Shown here piece after piece: positions 18,146 through 26,601 of a stretch of 64,000 bases of DNA. A model generated the notes under the pieces. That model did not search any database, was not told where the DNA came from, and was given only the letters and a program-made list of their open reading frames with translations. Position numbers and translations under genes: made by a program. Each line of letters opens with the position of its first letter. Within the stretch, counting starts at the first letter, position 1. Source of the stretch: Mariniblastus fucicola (GTDB lineage: Bacteria; Planctomycetota; Planctomycetia; Pirellulales; Pirellulaceae); contig NZ_CP042912.1 in assembly GCF_008087665.1 (NCBI RefSeq), forward strand, positions 4,278,001 to 4,342,000, read 5' to 3'.

Positions 18146-19393
18146 CTACCTTTTGGCCTTGCCGAAACCTTTTTCAGCAAGCTGCTTGTCGATCGCGAGG
18201 CAAATCGCATCCCCGAAGGTATCCTTTTTCTCACCAAGCTTCTTACGTTCAGCCGCCAAATATGCTTCTCGCTCTTTGGCAACCTTTTTGATCTCAGCCT
18301 GGACTTTCGCTCGTTCGGCCGCCTTTTCGGCTACGAACTTTTTGCGTTCCTCTTTCGACATCGTCTGCATCGCATCGGGCAGCTTTTCCTCTTCAACTTC
18401 TTCAATCGATTTGGCGTCAGCCTTCATCGCGTCCACCAGGTCCCGACTTCGGTTGTCGTAGATCGTCGTGGCCTTGGAAGCAACGCGACTTCCGAACGCC
18501 GGAGCAGGAGTTCCCATGCCCCCCATTCCTCGTCCTCCGGCAGCGTTGGTATCCTGAGCCAATTGGTTTTCACAGTACAGGTGACGCGCAGTTTTATCGC
18601 CGAACCACAGATAGGTCTTGTTCAGTTTTGTATTGAGTTCCAACAAAATCTTGTCTTGTGGGCACTTGATCGTGACCTGCTGACGATCCTGATTGATGTT
18701 AAAGCTTTGTCCGCCGCCTTTTTCAGCACCATCGGCCCACTTGCCTTTAACGCCTGTGGAATGGTCGCCGCAATGAATTGTGTTGACGAGAATGCCTTTC
18801 TCCCTGGCATCCGCACAAGTGCTCAAGTAGGAAATCTGGCCTTGTGTGAACGCTTCGTTGCCCGCAATAAAGATTGACTTATAGGCATCGTCATCGCTGC
18901 TCCAATCCAACCTCGCGATGGCTTCGCCGATGACCGCGCCGCAGTACTCATCGCCACCGCGAGTCGTCAGCCCAAAGAGTGCTTCGGAGACCTTGTCCAG
19001 GTCATCAGAAAGCGGCAACACTTGACGAATGTAGTTCTCGGTTGCCGGCAGGTTTGTATTTCCGTACTCGAATACGCTGACGCGAAGTGCAGGTTTTCGG
19101 CCGTCTTTTTCGGTCACGGACAGCCGTTGGACGATCTGCCAAAGTTGGTTTCTGGCTTGATTAATCAGCCCGTCCATTGAGTTCGACGTGTCGAGCAGAA
19201 TCGCCACATCGACCGGGACTCGATCATCCTTGGCCGCGTCGTCGTCGCCTATTTTGACTTTGAGTTCTTCACCTTTCCCGTTGGTCAGCGTGACGGTTTC
19301 CTGAGCCTGATTATGCTTGGCAAAACCTTGTACAATGGCAAAACAGAGTGCCAGCAGAAATAACGGTTTTGCAAAATTGGCAGTTCGTAGCAT
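18146..19393 (-). CDS. Secreted von Willebrand factor A domain protein
   Basis: About 415 residues from ATG 19393 (MLRTANFAKPLFLLAL), preceded by GGAGAA. The signal peptide ends near NQAQ. The VWA domain spans about 55-240 with the MIDAS motif DTSNS (VAILLDTSNSMDGL) and a Thr/Asp-rich second loop, so it can bind a divalent metal and a protein ligand. The C-terminal 120 residues are charged coiled coil (KKFVAEKAAERAKVQAEIKK). The cellular role is unknown. The gene ends at a strong terminator and is divergent from the next membrane protein. Confidence 0.85.
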   Translation of the reverse strand: MLRTANFAKPLFLLALCFAIVQGFAKHNQAQETVTLTNGKGEELKVKIGDDDAAKDDRVPVDVAILLDTSNSMDGLINQARNQLWQIVQRLSVTEKDGRKPALRVSVFEYGNTNLPATENYIRQVLPLSDDLDKVSEALFGLTTRGGDEYCGAVIGEAIARLDWSSDDDAYKSIFIAGNEAFTQGQISYLSTCADAREKGILVNTIHCGDHSTGVKGKWADGAEKGGGQSFNINQDRQQVTIKCPQDKILLELNTKLNKTYLWFGDKTARHLYCENQLAQDTNAAGGRGMGGMGTPAPAFGSRVASKATTIYDNRSRDLVDAMKADAKSIEEVEEEKLPDAMQTMSKEERKKFVAEKAAERAKVQAEIKKVAKEREAYLAAERKKLGEKKDTFGDAICLAIDKQLAEKGFGKAKR

Positions 19394-19486
19394 TTCGATT
19401 CTCCGAAAGAATTTGGTTCGTGAAACCCCCACGGCTTTCGGACGCCGATTCGCATGCAAAGTTCCCAGGAAGTTCAAAATTCGTCT

Positions 19487-20245
19487 ATGTCCAATTACAC
19501 CGCGATTGATCCCGAAAAGATTATTTCGACTATCGAGCGATTGAAGGCGCGAATCGAAGAGCGTTTTCCCAAGTCAGGGCTGCGGAACGTTTGCGATCAG
19601 CTTCATGAAGTTTCGGTTCATATGAAGGAACGTTCCAATTGGATTGCGCGGCCGGTGCACTGGCTAAGAATTTTGACTTGGGTTGTGTGTATCCTGATCG
19701 TGGTTGGAACCGTAGGAGCGATCTGGATGATCGGCTCAGATGCTTCGATCGAGCAACAGTCGACCAGTTTTTCGGACTTCGTGACCTTGCTGGAAGCCGG
19801 AATCAACGATGTTGTGCTGATCGGAGCCGCTATCTTTTTCTTGCTAAGCTTCGAGACCCGATACAAACGGTCCCGAGCCCTCAAAGCACTGCACGAGCTA
19901 CGATCGATTGCTCACGTGATCGACATGCATCAACTAACCAAGGATCCGCACCGAATTACGCAGCAGGGAAATTCTGTTTTCGTTCCCGGTCTCATGTCGC
20001 CCAAACTGAACATGACTCCGTTCGAGCTTCGTCGTTATCTGGACTATTGCAGCGAGATGCTTTCACTTACGGGAAAAGTGGCAGCGGTTTACAACCAGGC
20101 CTTTGATGACGGAGTCGCGACAGCAGCCGCGTCGGAACTGGAATCGCTAACGACGGGTCTTTCCAGTAAGATTTGGCAAAAGATTCTGATTTTGGAGTCA
20201 TCTGGCGATTCCGGAACGACACCGCGGATTGAAACCGAGGTTTAA
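19487..20245 (+). CDS. Two-span membrane protein of unknown function
   Basis: 252 residues from ATG 19487 (MSNYTAIDPEKIIS); ATG 19454 is in frame and adds 11 residues. A soluble N-terminal helix region precedes TM1 (WVVCILIVVGTVGAIWMIG, about 68-88). A short loop and TM2 (VVLIGAAIFFLLSF, about 108-122) follow. The C-terminal half is cytoplasmic and helical (ALKALHELRSIAHVIDMHQL, MTPFELRRYLDYCSEML). I do not recognise the family. It stands alone. Confidence 0.75.
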   Translation: MSNYTAIDPEKIISTIERLKARIEERFPKSGLRNVCDQLHEVSVHMKERSNWIARPVHWLRILTWVVCILIVVGTVGAIWMIGSDASIEQQSTSFSDFVTLLEAGINDVVLIGAAIFFLLSFETRYKRSRALKALHELRSIAHVIDMHQLTKDPHRITQQGNSVFVPGLMSPKLNMTPFELRRYLDYCSEMLSLTGKVAAVYNQAFDDGVATAAASELESLTTGLSSKIWQKILILESSGDSGTTPRIETEV

Positions 20246-20267
20246 TCAACCCGTCGCGAGATATTTT

Positions 20268-20300
20268 ATTGCAATTTGCAATGAAATAGAGGTATCCTCT
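20268..20300. promoter_or_regulatory. Two adjacent palindromes, including TGCAATTTGCA core
   Basis: ATTGCAATTTGCAAT (20268-20282) is a perfect 7+1+7 palindrome. Five bases later TAGAGG-TAT-CCTCTA (20287-20301) is a second perfect inverted repeat. Both lie in the 160-base gap before the small secreted protein. The 11-base core TGCAATTTGCA recurs at 23428. The symmetry suggests an operator for a dimeric regulator. Confidence 0.35.
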
Positions 20301-20405
20301 AATAGAGTAATCTCCCGACTTCAAAGTCCCGATTGGATAAATGTTGACAGCGACATACGCGTGGCTGCTGACATCCAACTTGCGTATTCCTGGCTTACAT
20401 CACGC

Positions 20406-20735
20406 ATGAAACCCGACCGAACAAAATTGAAATTGTGGATCTTCAGCTTGCTGCTGGCGTTCGCGACTTCGTTTGGCCCGGCTGTCACGCTTTCAATTGC
20501 TGAGTCATTGAGTTCTGAAGAGTCGAATGTCGAGCTGACCGAACTGGTTGAGTTCGAAGTCGACGGCGAAGAGAAAATCGTTGAAAGTCGTCAACGTCGA
20601 ATCTTTCGCAGATCAATCGTGTGTCGCCGCTCTGACACCGGTCAACTTCATAAGCCATCCAAATCGGAGGTCGCCGATGTGCCGCCTTCCGCTCGCAGCC
20701 GCCACAAGGGATGCGGCAGCCATCTACGGATCTAG
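20406..20735 (+). CDS. Small secreted protein, hypothetical
   Basis: 109 residues from ATG 20406. The N-terminus is a clear signal peptide or anchor (LKLWIFSLLLAFATSFGPA). An acidic stretch follows (SSEESNVELTELVEFEVDGE), then a basic tail with two cysteines. No family recognised. There is no convincing Shine-Dalgarno, and longer in-frame reading to 20229 has no homology. It lies between a palindrome pair and the carbonic anhydrase gene. Confidence 0.45.
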   Translation: MKPDRTKLKLWIFSLLLAFATSFGPAVTLSIAESLSSEESNVELTELVEFEVDGEEKIVESRQRRIFRRSIVCRRSDTGQLHKPSKSEVADVPPSARSRHKGCGSHLRI

Positions 20736-20885
20736 TCAGCTGAGCTAGACGAACTACCGCTACGTTTGCTGCCGTCAATCGCTGCGCACTTTGCCAGCGA
20801 GACTCTTCGAATAACTCCGTCTGTTGCGTCGTCGAAACCGTTACGTTTCGATCCCGCGCCGATGCGGTCACCCAAGGGATCCGAT

Positions 20886-21467
20886 ATGAAAATACGCGAG
20901 GGCTTTGCCCGATTTCAGGCATCGATTCAACCGACGATGCAACCTATCTACTCCGAACTGGAAAACGGTCAGTCACCTGAGACGTTTTTCATCACTTGCT
21001 CCGATTCCCGCATTTCCCCAAATCTGATCACGCAGACCGACCCTGGCGAAATTTTTGTCATCCGAAACGCAGGCAACATCGTCCCCAAACCCGGGACTGG
21101 TGAACTGTCCATCGAGGGCACTATCGAGTACGCCGTTCAGGTTCTGAAGGTTAAAAACATCGTCGTCTGCGGGCACTCACAGTGCGGCGCCGTCGGCGGA
21201 TTGCTGGATCTTGAGTCCCTGGAAACGCTGCCAGCGGTGCGAGACTGGGTAAGCAAAAGCGGCGCCGTTCTGGCAAAAATCAAAGACTGCGACGCGGAGT
21301 CAAGATCCGAGGAAGCAATCAAAGCCAACGTGATGCTGCAACTGGATCACTTGATGGAATACGAATATGTGAGATCGGCTGTGGAACGAGGAGACCTCGA
21401 ACTCCACGGCATCGTCTATCACTTCGGCAGCGGACAAGTCGACTATTTGACTGACGGAACCTTTTAA
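20886..21467 (+). CDS. Beta-class carbonic anhydrase
   Basis: 193 residues from ATG 20886 with AGGGA eight bases upstream. Zinc ligands are C38 (TCSDSR), H97 and C100 (VVCGHSQCGAVGG). D40 and R42 form the conserved Asp-Arg dyad. The enzyme interconverts CO2 and bicarbonate in the cytoplasm. The SulP transporter lies 142 bases downstream on the same strand, so bicarbonate uptake or pH/carbon supply is the likely context. A longer in-frame reading from 20766 lacks homology. Confidence 0.95.
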   Translation: MKIREGFARFQASIQPTMQPIYSELENGQSPETFFITCSDSRISPNLITQTDPGEIFVIRNAGNIVPKPGTGELSIEGTIEYAVQVLKVKNIVVCGHSQCGAVGGLLDLESLETLPAVRDWVSKSGAVLAKIKDCDAESRSEEAIKANVMLQLDHLMEYEYVRSAVERGDLELHGIVYHFGSGQVDYLTDGTF

Positions 21468-21474
21468 TAAACAA

Positions 21475-21570
21475 CACGAGCCTTGAGGCAACAACAGCGG
21501 CTGGGACTTCCCGGGAACAAGACAGTCTCGCGAACCCGGCGCTGGTTTAATAACGCCTTCAAGCCTCGTG
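21475..21570 (+). other. Nested inverted repeat / candidate structured RNA between carbonic anhydrase and sulP
   Basis: Outer arms 21475-21489 and 21555-21570 pair over 14 base pairs with one C-C mismatch and one bulged T. Inside, CAGCG (21495-21499) pairs with CGCTG (21540-21544) and CCGGG (21511-21515) with CCCGG (21535-21539). The whole element ends 39 bases before the sulP ATG and has no T-run, so it is not a simple terminator. It may be a leader structure, a processing signal or a palindromic repeat element. Confidence 0.5.
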
Positions 21571-21609
21571 GTTGACAAGCGCAGAAATACAAAACAACAG
21601 GACGAAACG

Positions 21610-23421
21610 ATGGCTAGCGACAATTCCAACAAAACTCCTTCAGGCGGCCCGACCGTTGGTGGCGCGAACAAACCGACAGGTTTCTTTCGAGCATTCCGCG
21701 AGGACTTTCTGGCGTCCATCGTGGTCTTTCTGGTCGCGCTTCCGCTGTGCATCGGCATCGCGGTCGCGGTTGGAGTCAGCCCGACGCGAGCCCTGATTAC
21801 AGGGATCATTGGCGGGTTGATCGTTGGTTTTTTCAGCGGTTCGCCTTTGCAAGTCAGCGGGCCGGCGGCTGGTCTGTTTGTGATCGTCGCCGATTTGATT
21901 TCCAGCGGCAAAGAAAGCTTCATCGCGCGAGCCGGATCAGGAGAAGTCGTCGAATCCGAAGCCGTTGCCTATTCGTTGATGGTGCTCGGGACGGCGGTCT
22001 TTCTGTCCGGCATCCTGCAAGTCATCGCCGGAAGATTGAAGCTGGGTCAGTGGTTCCGCGCCGTTTCTCCCGCGGTGATCAAAGGCATGCTGGCCGGGAT
22101 TGGCTTCCTGATTTTGGTCAGCCAATTTCATGTCATGCTGGACCACGTTGCTTTGTGGCACGGTGAAAAAGCCCACGGCGGTCTCCAGTACCTCGCGACC
22201 ATCCCGGAAGCGATTATGAAGTGCTTCTCAACCGACACGACACACAACCATCATCTCGCGGCGCTGACCGGCATCGTCACGATCGCGTGCCTGATTCTAT
22301 GGCCGATGATTCCAAGCAAAAAACTGAAAATCGTTCCTGCGGCTCTGGTTGCGATTGTTGTGGCGACCGTTTTTGCGAACGTCAACGGCTTGGAGATCAA
22401 GAAGATTGAAATCGCGGGCAACTTGCTTTCCGATACAACCTTCCCGGTCACGGCCACCTGGTTTCAACTGCTGCTCGATCCGTTGGTAATTAAAGGAGCC
22501 ATCGTGATCGCGTTGATTGCCAGCGCGGAAACGCTGCTCTGTGCAACGGCCGTCGACCAGATGCACACCGGCGAACGCACCAACTATGACAAGGAGCTTT
22601 CTGCACAGGGCATTGGTAACATTCTGTGCGGACTTGTAGGGGCACTTCCAATGACGGGTGTGATCGTACGAAGCTCTGCGAACGTGAACTCGGGAGGTAA
22701 AACACGGCTTTCCACAATCCTGCACGGCGCTTGGCTGCTGCTTTTTGTGGCGTTGCTGCCGCAAGTCCTCGGGTTCATTCCTCGAGCCGCGCTTGGCGCG
22801 TTGCTGGTTCACATCGGTATCAAGCTTTTGAACTTGAAGCAGATTCCCGAGCTTTGGAAAACCAGCAAGAGCGAAGTCGGAATTTTCCTGGCGACTGTTC
22901 TGGTGATCGTCGGCGAAGACTTGCTCGTCGGAGTCATCGTGGGCATCATGCTTTCTGCGATCAAACTGCTCCATCGATTCTCGCATCTGGAACTTCAACT
23001 GAACGAAAACGAAGATGTATCGACCCTTGAAATGCAGGGAGCAGCAACTTTCCTGCGTCTGCCACAACTGGCTGCGACGCTGGAAAAGGTGCCCGATTCG
23101 TCAGAGTTGCGAGTTGACTTTCGCCATTTGAGTTACATCGATCACGCCTGTCTGGACTTGCTGATGAATTGGGAAAAGCAGCACGAAGGCCAAGGTGGAA
23201 AACTGATGATCGACTGGTCTTCGCTACACGGCCGTTTCTCGGAGGCTCCGGATGAGAACCTGAAACGCGTCAAGCTTGCCAGCGCCGGCAGTTTGGACGT
23301 CGCTCCGAATTTCCCAACAGCGGAATCGTTGGCAGACACTGCGGCCAAACATAAATCTGACCCTCGAACCGCTGCGACGAATAGCAACGGCGAGGTGGCG
23401 AATCCCCAGCGGTCGTTGTAA
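21610..23421 (+). CDS. SulP family anion transporter with STAS domain (bicarbonate-type)
   Basis: 603 residues from ATG 21610, with AGGA eight bases before. Roughly a dozen hydrophobic spans start at FLASIVVFLVALPLCIGIAV. SulP hallmarks are ISGIIGGLIVG-like TGIIGGLIVGFFSGSPLQVS and the late VGIMLSAIKLLH. The C-terminal 110 residues are a STAS regulatory domain (LRVDFRHLSYIDHACLDLLM). Linkage to a beta-carbonic anhydrase favours bicarbonate (BicA-like) over sulfate; substrate is inferred. ATG at 21568 is discarded as having no ribosome-binding site. Confidence 0.9.
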   Translation: MASDNSNKTPSGGPTVGGANKPTGFFRAFREDFLASIVVFLVALPLCIGIAVAVGVSPTRALITGIIGGLIVGFFSGSPLQVSGPAAGLFVIVADLISSGKESFIARAGSGEVVESEAVAYSLMVLGTAVFLSGILQVIAGRLKLGQWFRAVSPAVIKGMLAGIGFLILVSQFHVMLDHVALWHGEKAHGGLQYLATIPEAIMKCFSTDTTHNHHLAALTGIVTIACLILWPMIPSKKLKIVPAALVAIVVATVFANVNGLEIKKIEIAGNLLSDTTFPVTATWFQLLLDPLVIKGAIVIALIASAETLLCATAVDQMHTGERTNYDKELSAQGIGNILCGLVGALPMTGVIVRSSANVNSGGKTRLSTILHGAWLLLFVALLPQVLGFIPRAALGALLVHIGIKLLNLKQIPELWKTSKSEVGIFLATVLVIVGEDLLVGVIVGIMLSAIKLLHRFSHLELQLNENEDVSTLEMQGAATFLRLPQLAATLEKVPDSSELRVDFRHLSYIDHACLDLLMNWEKQHEGQGGKLMIDWSSLHGRFSEAPDENLKRVKLASAGSLDVAPNFPTAESLADTAAKHKSDPRTAATNSNGEVANPQRSL

Positions 23422-23426
23422 GGTCA

Positions 23427-23439
23427 CTGCAATTTGCAG
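23427..23439. promoter_or_regulatory. Second copy of the TGCAATTTGCA palindrome
   Basis: CTGCAATTTGCAG is a perfect 6+1+6 palindrome, beginning six bases after the sulP stop and ending 29 bases before the amidohydrolase ATG. Its 11-base core is identical to the palindrome at 20268-20282. Confidence 0.35.
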
Positions 23440-23468
23440 CCTGACACTTTCAACGCCCGGGAATCTTC

Positions 23469-24692
23469 ATGCCTTCGGTTAGAGTTATTTGCGCCAACTG
23501 GATTTTGCCCGTTTCCAGCCCTCCAATCCGCAACGGTGCAGTCGCGATCACGGCAGATCAAATTGTTGCCGTCGGCGATCGCGTTTCGGTATTGGATACT
23601 CTATCGACAACCGGTTCGGATTTGGCCGTTGAGGAACATCCTCACGCGACGATCATTCCTGGATTGATCAACGCGCATACCCATCTGGAATTCAGTCACC
23701 TGCAGGCACCGCTCGGGCACAAAGGAATTTCGCTTCCGGATTGGATCGCACATGTGATGGGCGTCCGTGGCGAAACGGATGCTGATTCCAAACGCGATTC
23801 CATTCAGTCAGGGCTGAAGGAACTGTACGAAACTGGAACAGTAGCCGTCGGGGAAATTTCAACTTTCCCGACCACTGCAGTGGCAGACTATTCAATCGAC
23901 GCTTGCCAGTTTCATATTCACAAAACATTGTTTCTTGAGCAACTCACGCGGAATCTGGAGCTGCTGCCGCAACGAGGCGCCGAGGCAGCTGCTCATCTGA
24001 ACCAACGGTGCATCGGATTGGGCCTGAGCCCCCACGCTCCCTACTCAACGCATCCGGATTTGCTGAAGCAGATCGTGGATCTTGCGATCGAAAGAAATGC
24101 GCCTCTCGCAATGCACGTCGCGGAAACGAAAGAAGAGCTTGAGCTATTGGAATCACGCAGCGGAAAGTTCGTAGAACTGCTTCAGAAACTAGGCGTCTGG
24201 AAGGCCGATTCGTTCGGCGACAAAGACTCAATCGACAACATCATCGAACAACTTGGACGCCACAATCGTTCGATGCTGGTTCATGGAAACTACCTGAATG
24301 ACAGGCAGCTGCAACGAATTTCCGAGCTAAAAATCACAGTTGTTTTTTGTCCGCGAACGCACGCCTGGTTTGGTCACGACCAATATCCGTTGGCACGAAT
24401 GCTGGAACTGGGCATCAACGTTGCGATCGGCACCGATTCGCGGGCCTCAAACCCGGACTTAAACCTGCTGGAAGAGCTCAGATTGATCTCCCAAACGCAC
24501 CCCAATGTGTTACCCGAAACCATCCTCTCGCTTGGAACACGCTGCGGCGCGATAGCTCTGGGAGTCGATCAACGATTCGGCACCCTCGAAATCGGAAAGG
24601 GATCGGCAATCGGCGTCATCGATTCGGACAAAGATGAGCACGATCCGTGGTGGTGGCTCACAGGCAAACAAGCGGCTTCTGTCCTGAGATAG
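23469..24692 (+). CDS. Amidohydrolase (SsnA/aminofutalosine-deaminase-like)
   Basis: 407 residues. Metal ligands are the HxH in LINAHTHLEF, the His in AMHVAETKEE, the His in LVHGNYL and the Asp in IGTDSRASNP, the layout of the TRZ/ATZ deaminase branch. Such proteins deaminate purine-like or triazine-like rings. Planctomycetes commonly make menaquinone by the futalosine route, so aminodeoxyfutalosine deaminase (MqnX) is a reasonable but unproved guess. It is 47 bases from sulP and could be cotranscribed. Confidence 0.8.
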   Translation: MPSVRVICANWILPVSSPPIRNGAVAITADQIVAVGDRVSVLDTLSTTGSDLAVEEHPHATIIPGLINAHTHLEFSHLQAPLGHKGISLPDWIAHVMGVRGETDADSKRDSIQSGLKELYETGTVAVGEISTFPTTAVADYSIDACQFHIHKTLFLEQLTRNLELLPQRGAEAAAHLNQRCIGLGLSPHAPYSTHPDLLKQIVDLAIERNAPLAMHVAETKEELELLESRSGKFVELLQKLGVWKADSFGDKDSIDNIIEQLGRHNRSMLVHGNYLNDRQLQRISELKITVVFCPRTHAWFGHDQYPLARMLELGINVAIGTDSRASNPDLNLLEELRLISQTHPNVLPETILSLGTRCGAIALGVDQRFGTLEIGKGSAIGVIDSDKDEHDPWWWLTGKQAASVLR

Positions 24693-25077
24693 CCAAACTC
24701 TGAAAACGTTTTCAACAAATACAGTAAGTAGCTGCGCAGCCGTGAAACGTATGGCCGCTACCGGACGATGAGGCCGTGAATTTCAGATGACCAAGTTCAT
24801 CCGAACTGCGACACCACGCAAAACAGCAATCCGTTGTTGAAAGCGGTCTCGACGCTGAATCATCAGCGCATCCATCTCGTTCTGGTGTCACTCGTAAGCA
24901 ACGACACGATGGCAACGACGACGACTCTGTTAACGTACCCGAACCCTCTTGAGAAAGCGGCCAGCGGAATAACCTGAAAAACATCCGTCCTTCAGAATGA
25001 AAAGTGACCAAGTGTCGATGCGATCAAAGTTGCGTTTGAGCAAACTCACATTCTCCAACTTCGTGAAGGTATCGAAC
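24693..25077. other. 385-base gene-free stretch with an operator-like palindrome
   Basis: No convincing coding frame on either strand; the longest minus frame (24712-25011) has Cys/Ser-rich non-protein-like composition. The only clear signal is TGAAAACGTTTTCA at 24701-24714. The last 60 bases hold the leader and AAGGT ribosome-binding site of the PEP-CTERM gene. Confidence 0.5.
24701..24714. promoter_or_regulatory. Perfect 14-bp palindrome with central CG
   Basis: TGAAAACGTTTTCA is identical on both strands, nine bases after the amidohydrolase stop. It fits the LacI/GalR-family operator pattern (and the related cre consensus) with a central CG. No LacI-family gene is in the window, so the reader protein is unknown. 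Confidence 0.35.
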
Positions 25078-25668
25078 ATGATTTTTCGTATGCTACTAAC
25101 CCTATCAGTTTTTGTAACATTTCATTGCAACGCAAACGCCGACATCTTCGTGTTCACCAATCAAGCCGATTGGCTTGCAGCAACGGAATCGGTTGTGACC
25201 GAGGAATTTTCCGACGGCACTCTGCTCCCAGACTTGAGCGTTGTATCGGACAATGGAGTAGTCGCTCTCGGAACGTGGACTGACACCGTTACCGACCCGT
25301 TGATCGGTTCATCCGCAACGACAACTTGGTCGTACACCGGAGCACCTACTGCGTGGGCATCCGAAATCGATTTGACGCCAGGAGGTTTGGGAAGCGGATT
25401 GAATGTCGACGTCGACTTTACTGACGCAACGTCTCAAAGCTTCGACACAATTGATGCCAGTGGTTTCTGGGGCATCGTCTCCGATGACAAAGCGATCTCT
25501 GACATCACGTTCTCCACCACGTCACTCCTTGGGCTGGGGTTGGATCAGGAACAGTACGCGATGGACAATGTTTCCAGCGGATTCGCAGTCTCAGCGGTTC
25601 CTGAACCTGGAGCAGCAACTCTGCTGTTACTGATTGGCGTCGTATTGGTCAAAAGACGCCGGCGATGA
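25078..25668 (+). CDS. PEP-CTERM sorted extracellular protein
   Basis: 196 residues from ATG 25078 with GAAGGT eight bases upstream. A signal peptide (MLLTLSVFVTFHCNANA) is followed by a beta-rich Thr/Asp region. The C-terminus is a textbook PEP-CTERM tail: VPEPGAATLLLLIGVVLV then KRRRR. That tail directs processing by an exosortase and surface export. No exosortase gene is nearby, as is usual. The binding or structural role of the body is unknown. Confidence 0.85.
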   Translation: MIFRMLLTLSVFVTFHCNANADIFVFTNQADWLAATESVVTEEFSDGTLLPDLSVVSDNGVVALGTWTDTVTDPLIGSSATTTWSYTGAPTAWASEIDLTPGGLGSGLNVDVDFTDATSQSFDTIDASGFWGIVSDDKAISDITFSTTSLLGLGLDQEQYAMDNVSSGFAVSAVPEPGAATLLLLIGVVLVKRRRR

Positions 25669-25882
25669 ATTAGGGCACATTTCCCGAGATTGGCCATGAT
25701 TGTCAGAGCAGAGCGAGGCATCAGCAAGTTCTCCGTCTGGCATGTGGCCTGCGATGAGATATTGAGCCCGCTTAAAATTGCGTTGTCCAAAATTTATTGC
25801 AAGATTCACCAGTTGTGACCGAATGAACCGTCGTCATGCGTTTTTGCAACGACTTTGCCATTTCCTAAACAGGTGTATCAAG

Positions 25883-26572
25883 ATGAATGTTTTCGGGCTC
25901 AACAGGTATTCAAGGGTCGCGGTGATGCTGTTGACCGCAGTTGCTGCCAATATTTCGATCGCTCAAATCTCTGACGATCAGATTCCGGAAACAGCCGCCA
26001 GCGGCACTCAGCAAAACGTCGCGCAGGACGGAGCAGATTCCGGTACGCCAAGCGCTTCGCAAGGCTCCGAAGTCGTCGACAAAGTTAAAGACACGGTTGT
26101 TGAAACAGCGGGCATCGTAAAAGACAAGGCCAACGAAATTGGCCAGACGCTTGACCAAAGCCAATCTGTCGTCGATGTCAGCAACAGCATTCTGAATCCG
26201 ATTTACCAGGCAGCGGAATCGGCTGGTCAGTATCCAATGTTCTACTGGTGTGCCTTTACGTTGATGGCGGCAGGCGTGGTCAGCTTTCTGCTGCAGCTAT
26301 TGCTTACGAAGCTGTTCCTGCTGTTCCGCATGCATCTCAATCTCGAAGAGATGATCATGGATGGCGTCGGATTGGCGATCAGCGTTGTCGGACTGATTCT
26401 GACCACACAAGCCGCTTCCGAGAACTCAGCATCGTTCGTGCAAAGCCCATCAGCAGTTTTGTCTGCTGTTGGAATCGGCGCCGTCCTGGGCATTGTGTTC
26501 TACATCTGGGGACAGCGTCAGGAATTTCAGGCAGCAGAAGGCTACGCCGCGGCCAAGGCAAAAGAAACGTAG
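25883..26572 (+). CDS. Membrane protein of unknown function
   Basis: 229 residues from ATG 25883, with AGGTG eight bases upstream; the longer frame to 25778 is not needed. A signal peptide (VMLLTAVAANISIAQ) precedes a Ser/Gln/Asp-rich segment and an amphipathic helix (VVDKVKDTVVETAGIVKDKA). Three C-terminal membrane spans follow (MFYWCAFTLMAAGVVSFLLQ, LAISVVGLILTT, AVGIGAVLGIVFYIWG). No family recognised. It is convergent with astB. Confidence 0.7.
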   Translation: MNVFGLNRYSRVAVMLLTAVAANISIAQISDDQIPETAASGTQQNVAQDGADSGTPSASQGSEVVDKVKDTVVETAGIVKDKANEIGQTLDQSQSVVDVSNSILNPIYQAAESAGQYPMFYWCAFTLMAAGVVSFLLQLLLTKLFLLFRMHLNLEEMIMDGVGLAISVVGLILTTQAASENSASFVQSPSAVLSAVGIGAVLGIVFYIWGQRQEFQAAEGYAAAKAKET

Positions 26573-26601
26573 TCGGCAACAACGCCAGGCCCGAAAGCGA
26601 A

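Noticed and set aside
17791-18291. 166-residue plus-strand frame
   Set aside because: Overlaps the small peptide ORF with its good ribosome-binding site, the terminator and the vWA gene; composition not protein-like.
18104-18877. 257-residue plus-strand frame
   Set aside because: Antisense to the von Willebrand A gene and running through a strong terminator hairpin; no homology and Phe/Leu-biased.
20700-20760. tRNA-like D-arm sequence on the minus strand (TAGCTCAGCTGACTAG)
   Set aside because: No acceptor stem, anticodon stem or T-arm can be formed around it; it is a chance palindrome-like run.
24712-25011. 99-residue minus-strand frame in the gene-free stretch
   Set aside because: Cys/Ser/Arg-rich without secondary-structure pattern, no ribosome-binding site; ends within the 5' leader of the PEP-CTERM gene.
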